Assembly: GCA_955652675.1 (NCBI GenBank)
Contig: CATPBP010000086.1
Coordinates: forward strand, 1-57,280
From: Candidatus Dormiibacterota bacterium
GTDB taxonomy: Bacteria > Chloroflexota > Dormibacteria > Dormibacterales > Dormibacteraceae
Direction: 5' to 3'
DNA: 57,280 nt
A model generated the notes under the pieces. The model was given only the letters and a program-made list of their open reading frames with translations, ran no database searches and had not been told where the DNA came from. The first letter of the stretch is position 1. Each line of letters opens with the position of its first letter. Below, one piece after another: positions 51,563 to 57,280 of this stretch. The translations under genes were made by a program, and so were the position numbers.

Positions 51563-51924
51563 CCTGGCGCCACCTCGCCATCGGAGCGATCGCCGGCGCG
51601 TTGAGCGGACTCCTGGGTGTGGGGGGAGGCTTCCTGATGGTTCCGCTGCAGGTCATGCTCGTAAAGACGCCACAGCTCAAGGCGAACGCGGCCTCGCTTG
51701 CCGCCATCATCCCCATCTCGATCACGGGGATCCTGGTCTACTACTTCGCCGGCCGGGGAGGGCCTCAGGTGGACGTGCGCCTGGCCCTGCTCCTCACCGT
51801 GGGTGGGATGGTGGGCGCCTACCTCGGCGCCAGGCTTGCCTCCCGTCTGCCCGAGGTCTGGCTCCGCCGCGGGGTTGCCGTCCTCCTCGCCCTGGTCAGC
51901 GTGAAGCAGCTGGTGAGCCCGTGA
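51559..51924 (+). CDS. TauE/SafE-type membrane protein, half 1
   Basis: A four-helix half of a sulfite/anion exporter (TauE/SafE). The signature SGLLGVGGGFLMVPL fits the conserved re-entrant GxGGG motif, and NAASLAAIIP the next. TTG 51601 is the first canonical start but cuts the helix that precedes the motif. ATA 51559, in an ATAG overlap with the upstream stop, gives 121 residues and a complete first helix (AWRHLAIGAIAGALSG), matching the 122-residue second half. Full-length family members contain both halves in one chain. Confidence 0.75.
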   Translation: MAWRHLAIGAIAGALSGLLGVGGGFLMVPLQVMLVKTPQLKANAASLAAIIPISITGILVYYFAGRGGPQVDVRLALLLTVGGMVGAYLGARLASRLPEVWLRRGVAVLLALVSVKQLVSP

Positions 51925-52289
51925 TCGGCGGCGCCCTGGCTATCGTCGCGGGGCTCCTCGTCGGCACGCTGAGCGGGCTGATCGGGATCGGCGGAGGCGT
52001 CCTCCTGGTGCCGATCATGGTGATCGGCTTCGGGCTCGCCCAGCAGCTGGCGCAGGGCACCTCGCTGGCGGCCATCCTTCCGACCTCCATCGTGGCGGCG
52101 ACCACCCACTACCGGGCCGGGAACCTGGAGCTGCGAGCGGCCCTGCTGATGGGCGGCACAGGGGCGATCACGGCGGTGCTCTTCGGCCTCCTCGCGCAGC
52201 GGATCCATCCGCAGGTGCTGGCTCGGCTCTTCGGCGCCTTCCTGCTCTTTTCCGCCTACCGACTCTGGCCCAGGAGTTCGGCCCGGTGA
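51921..52289 (+). CDS. TauE/SafE-type membrane protein, half 2
   Basis: A 122-residue second half. It repeats the motif as LSGLIGIGGGVLLVPI and QGTSLAAILPTS, each followed by further helices. GTG 51921 overlaps the first half's stop (GTGA), so both are made together and probably form a heterodimer equal to one TauE/SafE transporter. Family members export sulfite, sulfonates or organic acids; the substrate is unknown. Its stop overlaps the CoA ligase gene (GTGA). Confidence 0.82.
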   Translation: MIGGALAIVAGLLVGTLSGLIGIGGGVLLVPIMVIGFGLAQQLAQGTSLAAILPTSIVAATTHYRAGNLELRAALLMGGTGAITAVLFGLLAQRIHPQVLARLFGAFLLFSAYRLWPRSSAR

Positions 52290-53785
52290 CCGCCACCCTG
52301 CTCGACATCTTGGAGGCGGGCGCTCCCGCTCATCCGGCCCTCGTGGTGCCGGGCGGGCTCCGGCTCAGCTACGCCGAGCTCCGCCGGGAGGTGGAGGAGG
52401 CGGCGACGCGCCTGCTCGGTCTCGGGGTGCGGCCGGGAGACCGGGTGGCGCTGGTCTTCCCGAACTCGGTGGAGGCTCTGGTTCTGTTCCTGGCGGCCAC
52501 GGCGGTGGGCAGCGCGGCACCGCTCAATCCGGCCTACAAGGAAGAGGAGTTCCGCTTCTACCTGGATGACATCGGGGCGACCGCTCTGCTGGTCCCACCG
52601 TCCGGTGCCGGAGCCGCCGTGGCTGCGGCGGCAGACAGGCGGATCGTCATTGAGGCGTCGTTCGACTTGGAAGGCCATCTGGACCTCGAATCGGCGGTAG
52701 CGGAGCGGGATGGCCAGGGCCTTCCAGCGAGGGATGTCGACGACGTGGCGCTGGTCCTGCACACCAGCGGCACCACGAGCAGGCCGAAGCTCGTCCCCCT
52801 GCGGCATCGCAACCTGGTCGCCTCCACCCGGAACATCGTCTCCACCTACGACCTCGGGCCGGTGGACGTCACCCTCTGCGTCATGCCGCTCTTCCACGTG
52901 CACGGACTGGTGGCTTCGGCACTCTCCACGCTGGCCTCGGGCGGGACGGTGGTCATCCCTCCACGATTCAGCGCCTTCGAGTTCTGGGGGCTGGTCGAAG
53001 AACACCCCATAACCTGGTACTCGGCCGTCCCCACCATGCACCAGCTCCTGGTCGGCAGGAGCCGGCGGCGGCCCGGCCAGGCCAACCCGCGGACTCTTCG
53101 CTTCATCCGCTCCTGCAGCTCGACGCTCTCGCCCGATCTCATGAATCAGCTGGAGGGACGGTTCAACGTTCCCCTGCTGGACGCCTACGGGATGACGGAG
53201 GCGGCGCACCAGATGGCCTCCAATCCGCTGCCACCGGCCGAGCGGCTTTCGCGGTCGGTCGGTAAGCCCACCGGAGTGGGGATGGCGATCCTCGACGAGG
53301 CGGGGAACGAGCTCTCCGCGGGGGTGGTCGGGGAGGTGGCCGTACGCGGACCGAACGTCATGGACGGATACGAGTCCAACCCCTCTGCCAACGCGGAAGC
53401 GTTCACCGGGCGGTGGTTTCGAACCGGCGACCAGGGGTTGCTCGACGCGAAGGGGTACCTCACGCTGGTGGGCAGGATCAAGGAGCTGATCAACCGGGGC
53501 GGCGAGAAGATAGCGCCCGGGGAGGTGGACGAGGTGCTCCTCCAGCACCCTGCGGTCGCGGAGGCCGTCGCCTTCGGGGTGCCGCACCCTGGTTGGGGCG
53601 AAGAGGTCGCGGCGGCCGTCGTGCTTGCCTCCCAGGTGGGGGAGAAGGAGATGATCGCTTTCTGCCGGGAGCGGCTCGCCGATTTCAAGGTGCCGCGGCG
53701 GATTCATATCCTCGAGGAGATCCCACGCACGGCGACCGGCAAGGTGCAGCGCCGCAACGTGGCGGCGTCGCTCGGCGACAGTTGA
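52286..53785 (+). CDS. AMP-forming acyl-CoA synthetase, oxalyl-CoA synthetase-like
   Basis: A 499-residue ANL-family ligase. The AMP motif LHTSGTTSRPKLVPL, the YGMTEAAHQMASNPLPP block, FRTGDQGLLDAKGYL and the C-terminal lysine in PRTATGKVQRR are present. The MTEA-x-HQM-x-SNPLPP form resembles oxalate-CoA ligases (plant AAE3 type) more than fatty acyl-CoA ligases, so a small dicarboxylate is a fair guess. It overlaps the TauE half and the next gene (TTGA), suggesting a transport-activation pair. Substrate unproven. Confidence 0.85.
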   Translation: MTATLLDILEAGAPAHPALVVPGGLRLSYAELRREVEEAATRLLGLGVRPGDRVALVFPNSVEALVLFLAATAVGSAAPLNPAYKEEEFRFYLDDIGATALLVPPSGAGAAVAAAADRRIVIEASFDLEGHLDLESAVAERDGQGLPARDVDDVALVLHTSGTTSRPKLVPLRHRNLVASTRNIVSTYDLGPVDVTLCVMPLFHVHGLVASALSTLASGGTVVIPPRFSAFEFWGLVEEHPITWYSAVPTMHQLLVGRSRRRPGQANPRTLRFIRSCSSTLSPDLMNQLEGRFNVPLLDAYGMTEAAHQMASNPLPPAERLSRSVGKPTGVGMAILDEAGNELSAGVVGEVAVRGPNVMDGYESNPSANAEAFTGRWFRTGDQGLLDAKGYLTLVGRIKELINRGGEKIAPGEVDEVLLQHPAVAEAVAFGVPHPGWGEEVAAAVVLASQVGEKEMIAFCRERLADFKVPRRIHILEEIPRTATGKVQRRNVAASLGDS

Positions 53786-54732
53786 AGTACGCGGTCCTGG
53801 GAGCCGGGGCGATCGGCGGCTTTCTCGGCGCCCATCTCTCCAGGGCCGGCTTCGACGTGACCCTGGTGGCGCGGGGCGCCCACCTGGAGGCCATGCGCTC
53901 TCACGGCGTCAAAGTGATCGTGGAGGATGGATCGTCCTTTGTCGCCCACCCCGCCTGCACCGACGACGTGGCCGCGGCGCTGTCGGCCGACGTCACCTTC
54001 ATCACCCTGAAGGCGCACAGCCTCCCGGAGCTGGCACCCGCCCTGAGCGGCGGCTCGGGCACCCTCGTCTTCGCTCAGAACGGCCTTCCCTGGTGGTACC
54101 TGGCCGCCAGCGGACGGCGGCTGGAGTCGGTCGACCCGGACGGCGTGGTGGCCGCCAGCGTCGACCTCGGCCGGGTGATCGGCTGCATCGCCTATCCCGC
54201 CACCGAGGTCGTCCAGCCAGGGGTGATCCGCCACCTGGAGGGCAACCGGTTCTCCCTCGCGGAGCCGCACGGAACCCGCACCCCGAGGGTGACCGAACTC
54301 TCCGCGGCGCTGGCGAGGGCCGGTTTCAAGGCCCCCGTGCAGGCTCGGATGGAGCACGAGATCTGGGTGAAGCTGGTAGGAAACGCGACCCTCAACCCGG
54401 TCAGCGCACTCACCCGGGCCACCCTGGGCGAGTTGCTGGGCGACGGCGGGACGCGCGAGCTGGTGAGGACGCTGATGCTGGAGGTGGCGGCCGTCGCCCG
54501 AGCTGCAGGCGTGGAGCTGGAGGTCGGCGTGGAGCGTCGCCTGGAGGGGGCCGCCCGGGCCGGAGACCACCGAACCTCGATGCTGCAGGACGTCGAGGCG
54601 CGCCGCCGGCTGGAGGTGGACCCGCTGATAGGGTCGGTGGTCGAGCTGGGGACTCAGCTCGGCGTCGCCACCCCGGTCCTGAGCACCGTGTACGCGCTTA
54701 CCAGGCAGCTGGACCGCTCGCTCACCCGCTGA
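53782..54732 (+). CDS. Ketopantoate reductase family protein
   Basis: A 316-residue PanE-like oxidoreductase. The N-terminal Rossmann motif is LGAGAIGGFLGAHLS and NADPH-binding Arg is in LVARGAH; the C-terminal domain has the catalytic Lys in IWVKLVGNATLNPVSALT. PanE reduces 2-dehydropantoate toward CoA synthesis, but paralogues act on other 2-ketoacids; a QNGLPWWYLAA stretch is seen in such paralogues. TTG 53782 overlaps the CoA ligase stop. It closes the operon that starts at 48395. Confidence 0.88.
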   Translation: MKYAVLGAGAIGGFLGAHLSRAGFDVTLVARGAHLEAMRSHGVKVIVEDGSSFVAHPACTDDVAAALSADVTFITLKAHSLPELAPALSGGSGTLVFAQNGLPWWYLAASGRRLESVDPDGVVAASVDLGRVIGCIAYPATEVVQPGVIRHLEGNRFSLAEPHGTRTPRVTELSAALARAGFKAPVQARMEHEIWVKLVGNATLNPVSALTRATLGELLGDGGTRELVRTLMLEVAAVARAAGVELEVGVERRLEGAARAGDHRTSMLQDVEARRRLEVDPLIGSVVELGTQLGVATPVLSTVYALTRQLDRSLTR

Positions 54733-54843
54733 ACTGGAGTGTTCTTAAGGGACCCACACAGCAGGGTTTGGATGTAGAGTGCGCGGTAACGGTACGTACT
54801 GGTACTGATTGACCTCGAACATCGACAGGAGTTGGCGAGCGCC
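54733..54843 (+). promoter_or_regulatory. Promoter and operator-like region of the acyl-CoA dehydrogenase gene
   Basis: TAGAGT (54775-54780) can serve as -10 box. An 8-bp palindrome GTACGTAC (54792-54799), followed by another GTAC at 54802, overlaps the expected transcription start. AGGAG (54827-54831) lies 12 bases before the ATG. Unlike most lead genes here this one would have a ~55-base leader. Confidence 0.4.
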
Positions 54844-56034
54844 ATGGTGTCCTTTGAGCTGACGGAGGACCAGCGAGAGATCCGCGACTGGGTCCACGAC
54901 TTCGCGGTCCGCGAGATCCGGCCGGTCGCGCACCACTACGACGAGACGGAGGAGTTTCCCTGGGACGTGCTCCGCAAGGCCGCCCAGGTCGGTCTCTACG
55001 GCCAGGACTTCCTGGTCCAGACCTTCGGCGACGAGACCGGCCTGATGCCCGCTCTGGTTGCCGAGGAACTCTCCTGGGGTTGTGCGGGCATCGCGCTGGC
55101 GCTGCAGGGCACCGGGCTGCCGGTGGCCGCCATCTTCAACCAGGGAACCCCGGAACAGGTGGCGACCTGGATCCCGGCCTGCTATGGCAGCGCCAGCCAG
55201 CCCGCGCTGGGCGCCTTCTGCGCCACCGAGGCCGACGCCGGCTCGGACGTCTCGGCGTACAGGACCCGGGCCGAGAGGAAGAACGGCGACTGGCTGATCA
55301 ACGGCCGCAAGGTGTTCATCACCAACGGCGGCATCGCGGATGTACACGTCGTGGTGGCTTCGGTCGATCCCGAACTGGGCACGCGCGGACAGGCGTCTTT
55401 CGTGGTGCCGAAGGGCACCGCCGGTCTCAGCGCCGGCAAGAAGGAGAAGAAGATGGGCATCCGGGCCTCTCACACGGGTGACGTGATCCTGGAGGACGTC
55501 CGAGTCCCGGCTGACTGTCTGCTGGGCGGCGAGGAGCGGCTCGAGGCAAAGCTGGCGCGCGGCAGAGCCGGCACCTCGTCCCGCTCCAACGTCGCCATGA
55601 AGACCTTCGAGGCAACCCGGCCGATAGTCGGTGCGCAGGCGCTCGGGATCGCTCGCGCCGCTTTCGAGTTCGCGCTCGATTACGCCAAGCAGCGCAAGCA
55701 GTTCGGCCGACCGATCATTGACAACCAGGCCATCGCGTTCAAGCTCGCAGACATGGCGGTAGAGATCGAGGCGGCGCGGGCTTTGATCTGGCGAGCTCTC
55801 TGGGAGGGCCGAAACGGGGGTGAGTTCAAGAAGGCCGAGGGTTCGATGGCCAAGCTGAAGGCCAGCGAGGTGGCCGTGAAAGTTACTGAAGAGGCGATTC
55901 AGATCTGCGGCGGATACGGATACATCCGCGACTTTCCGGTCGAAAAGTGGCATCGCGACGCCAAGATCTACACGCTCTTCGAAGGTACCTCCGAGATACA
56001 GAGGCTGGTCATCTCCCGGACTCTGGCGGCGTAG
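54844..56034 (+). CDS. Acyl-CoA dehydrogenase
   Basis: A 396-residue FAD enzyme that forms enoyl-CoA from acyl-CoA. Flavin- and substrate-contact motifs include FCATEADAGSDVSA, the KMGIRASHTGDVILEDVRVP block and YAKQRKQFGRPI. The catalytic Glu falls in the C-terminal QICGGYGYIRDFPVEKW region with FEGTSEIQRLVISR after it. Chain-length preference is unknown. I choose ATG 54844; TTG 54832 would abut the AGGAG. A TetR gene follows at once, with its -10 box made from this gene's stop codon. Confidence 0.94.
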   Translation: MVSFELTEDQREIRDWVHDFAVREIRPVAHHYDETEEFPWDVLRKAAQVGLYGQDFLVQTFGDETGLMPALVAEELSWGCAGIALALQGTGLPVAAIFNQGTPEQVATWIPACYGSASQPALGAFCATEADAGSDVSAYRTRAERKNGDWLINGRKVFITNGGIADVHVVVASVDPELGTRGQASFVVPKGTAGLSAGKKEKKMGIRASHTGDVILEDVRVPADCLLGGEERLEAKLARGRAGTSSRSNVAMKTFEATRPIVGAQALGIARAAFEFALDYAKQRKQFGRPIIDNQAIAFKLADMAVEIEAARALIWRALWEGRNGGEFKKAEGSMAKLKASEVAVKVTEEAIQICGGYGYIRDFPVEKWHRDAKIYTLFEGTSEIQRLVISRTLAA

Positions 56035-56047
56035 AGTCCGCCGAATG
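56032..56047 (+). promoter_or_regulatory. Leaderless promoter of the second TetR gene
   Basis: TAGAGT (56032-56037) includes the TAG stop of the acyl-CoA dehydrogenase and ends 7 bases before ATG 56045. Confidence 0.55.
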
Positions 56048-56638
56048 AGCACCGCGCCTCCAGCGCTCGAGCTGCGACGCGAAGCGCGCCGGCAGCGCCT
56101 GCTGGACGCCGCCCTCAACCTCTTCGTCGAGCACGGCTTTCACGACAGCTCGGTGGAAGACTTGGTGGCGGCGGCGCGCACGTCGAAATCCGCCTTCTAT
56201 GAGCACTTCGAATCCAAGGAGGACTGCTGCCGGGTACTGCTGGAGCAGGAGGGAGGTGCTCTTATCTCCTCTGTCAGGGCTGCGGCCGCAGCGGGCTCAG
56301 ACCACCGCCAACGCACACGCTTGGGAATCGGGGCTTTCGTCCGGACCTGCGTCCAGCAGGGCAAGGCGGCTCGGCTCCTGCTCGTCGAATCGGTCGGTCT
56401 GTCCGAGTCGATTGAAGCGGTCAGGCACCGGCTCCACGGCCAGTTCGCCGAGATGGTGGAGGCCGAGGTGAGACACGCTCAAACTTCGGGCGACCAGGGA
56501 CTGCTAGGTGTGGACCCCGCGCTCTATGGGCGCGTGGTGGTGGGGGCGGTGAACGAGGCCACCGGTTGGTTGCTGGCCCGCGAGCGGGGAGACCCGGAGC
56601 CGTTGATCGAAGGACTCTGCCGGATCCTGGCTCCTTAA
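56045..56638 (+). CDS. TetR-family transcriptional regulator
   Basis: A 197-residue regulator. The N-terminal HTH reads RRQRLLDAALNLFVEHGF and DLVAAARTSKSAFYEHFESKED; the C-terminal ligand domain is diverse. Immediate position after the acyl-CoA dehydrogenase suggests control of fatty-acid or related acyl-CoA catabolism, possibly by binding the GTACGTAC palindrome at 54792. ATG 56045 is set by the -10 box 7 bases upstream. Confidence 0.92.
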   Translation: MSTAPPALELRREARRQRLLDAALNLFVEHGFHDSSVEDLVAAARTSKSAFYEHFESKEDCCRVLLEQEGGALISSVRAAAAAGSDHRQRTRLGIGAFVRTCVQQGKAARLLLVESVGLSESIEAVRHRLHGQFAEMVEAEVRHAQTSGDQGLLGVDPALYGRVVVGAVNEATGWLLARERGDPEPLIEGLCRILAP

Positions 56639-56648
56639 GGCCTTGCCT

Positions 56649-56664
56649 TCGAACGGACGTTCGG
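56649..56664. promoter_or_regulatory. LexA-like SOS box
   Basis: TCGAACGGACGTTCGG carries GAAC-N4-GTTC in a perfect CGAACG/CGTTCG inverted repeat, the form of Bacillus and actinobacterial LexA boxes. It lies just upstream of a TAAGGT -10 box (56666-56671) of the next gene. Other dimeric repressors, such as the TetR encoded before it, could also use it. Confidence 0.45.
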
Positions 56665-56681
56665 GTAAGGTAGGGGAGAAC

Positions 56682-57074
56682 ATGCGTACGCTGCAGACAC
56701 AGATGCGATTGCGGCGAGTACTTCGGGTGCAGGCCCAGTATCAACAGCGGCTTCACCAAGAGGGCAATCCGGCGCTGCTCGCCGGTGCGGCGTCGTCGAG
56801 GCTGCTGCAGCTGTTGAGGGATGTCCGGGCGGCCTGGGCCCAGGAATCGGCCGGTTTCGAGCTCGGCGGCCTGCGTACGCACCTGAGCCGGTCGCTGTCC
56901 GCCATGGAGGCGGCGGCCGCCGGCCTGGAACGCCCAGGGGCGGATCTCTCAGATCTGGACCAGCGGTTTCGTGACGCCGGTCTTCCGCTCGTGTTCTTCC
57001 TGCGCGGGCTGGACGACTCTGGCGAACCGCTTCTGGCCGAGCTGGTCGGCGCCCAGCTCGCTCGCTCCGCTTAG
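56682..57074 (+). CDS. Small helical protein of unknown function behind a LexA-like box
   Basis: A 130-residue protein, basic at the N-terminus (MRLRRVLRVQAQYQQRL) and helical and Ala/Leu-rich elsewhere (SRSLSAMEAAAAGLERPG), with no Cys, membrane helix or known motif. ATG 56682 follows AGGGG (56672-56676) by 5 bases; TTG 56643 would run through the operator and is rejected. If the upstream box binds LexA the gene would be DNA-damage inducible. A strong terminator follows. Confidence 0.6.
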   Translation: MRTLQTQMRLRRVLRVQAQYQQRLHQEGNPALLAGAASSRLLQLLRDVRAAWAQESAGFELGGLRTHLSRSLSAMEAAAAGLERPGADLSDLDQRFRDAGLPLVFFLRGLDDSGEPLLAELVGAQLARSA

Positions 57075-57155
57075 CCGAAAACCGGTCGATCGACGACGCA
57101 GCCCTGGCGCCAATCGATGGCTGCGCACGTAGTCAGAAAGCTCCCCATTTCGGCT

Positions 57156-57192
57156 GGTGAGCCCCCACGGGGGCTCACCGGCTTTCTCTCTC
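57156..57192 (+). terminator. Intrinsic terminator
   Basis: GGTGAGCCCCC (57156-57166) pairs perfectly with GGGGGCTCACC (57169-57179), an 11-bp stem, followed by GGCTTTCTCTCTC. It ends the gene at 56682-57074 and overlaps the stop of the convergent frame. Confidence 0.75.
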
Positions 57193-57279
57193 AGGGCCGC
57201 CCTCGACGAGGTCCACGGTCTGCTCTGTGAGACGCCGCCTGACTTCCTCGGACTGATGTTCCGCCAGGTAAATGGAGAC
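57175..57279 (-). CDS. C-terminal end of a convergent gene (truncated by window edge)
   Basis: On the minus strand an open frame enters from the window edge and ends with TGA at 57177-57175, giving 34 residues with a charged helical character (SEEVRRRLTEQTVDLVEGG). Codon use looks like its neighbours. It is too short to identify, and could be chance. Confidence 0.4.
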   Translation of the reverse strand, partial: VSIYLAEHQSEEVRRRLTEQTVDLVEGGPERESR

Positions 57280-57280
57280 C

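Overview
The window is 57 kb of GC-rich (roughly two-thirds G+C by eye), gene-dense bacterial chromosome with no insertion sequence, prophage or CRISPR array. Gene content (bifunctional transaldolase/glucose-6-phosphate isomerase, OpcA, GpgS, DUF5667, group II truncated haemoglobin, NcsA/TtuA-type thiolase) and many apparently leaderless promoters point to a Terrabacteria lineage such as Chloroflexota/Ca. Dormibacterota or a deep actinobacterial relative. This placement is inference; no rRNA gene is present to settle it.

Layout. 1-6.2 kb: end of a magnesium-chelatase-like AAA+ ATPase, oligoendopeptidase F, a small C39-like cysteine-peptidase candidate, an ECF-sigma-like protein fused to a membrane DUF5667 region, and a GH38 alpha-mannosidase. 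6.4-17.3 kb: a near-complete pentose phosphate cluster (tkt, tal-pgi, zwf, opcA, pgl, rpe, rpiA, then gnd). 17.3-21.1 kb: tRNA-Ser(GGA), an ABC exporter coupled to a truncated haemoglobin, and a GNAT/TetR divergent pair around an LmrA/YxaF-type operator. 21-25.6 kb: class V aminotransferase, then ferredoxin, NAD-type isocitrate dehydrogenase, two small ORFs and a histidine-ammonia-lyase homologue lacking the MIO serine. 25.6-32.1 kb: DD-carboxypeptidase, enolase, a Cys/Met PLP enzyme, a small membrane protein, cysteine synthase plus JAMM protease, MFS transporter. 32-37.3 kb (minus): amylo-1,6-glucosidase-like protein, GT4 glycosyltransferase and a universal-stress-protein/GpgS fusion. 37.3-41 kb: der GTPase and a two-component system. 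41-48.4 kb (minus): nadE followed by a pyruvate dehydrogenase operon whose E3 and E1-alpha form one ORF. 48.4-54.7 kb: an eight-gene operon without any gaps (ubiquitin-like sulfur carrier, NcsA/TtuA, pyrF, TIGR00300 ornithine enzyme, split TauE pair, oxalyl-CoA-synthetase-like ligase, ketopantoate-reductase-like). 54.8-57.3 kb: acyl-CoA dehydrogenase, TetR regulator, a small gene behind a LexA-like box, a terminator and the end of a convergent gene.

Two features of expression stand out. Genes opening a transcription unit often have a TANNNT -10 box 6-8 nt before ATG/GTG and no Shine-Dalgarno, as expected for leaderless mRNAs. Genes inside operons are joined by 1-4 nt stop/start overlaps (NTGA, TGATG, TAATG). 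At four such junctions the only codon that preserves the conserved N-terminus is non-canonical (CTG twice, ATA, CTA).

The most unusual items are the MIO-less ammonia-lyase homologue with its chain of coupled small ORFs, the E3-E1alpha fusion with an internal ribosome-binding site, the USP-GpgS fusion, and the sulfur carrier ending in Gly-Gly-Arg-Arg together with a JAMM protease elsewhere in the window.
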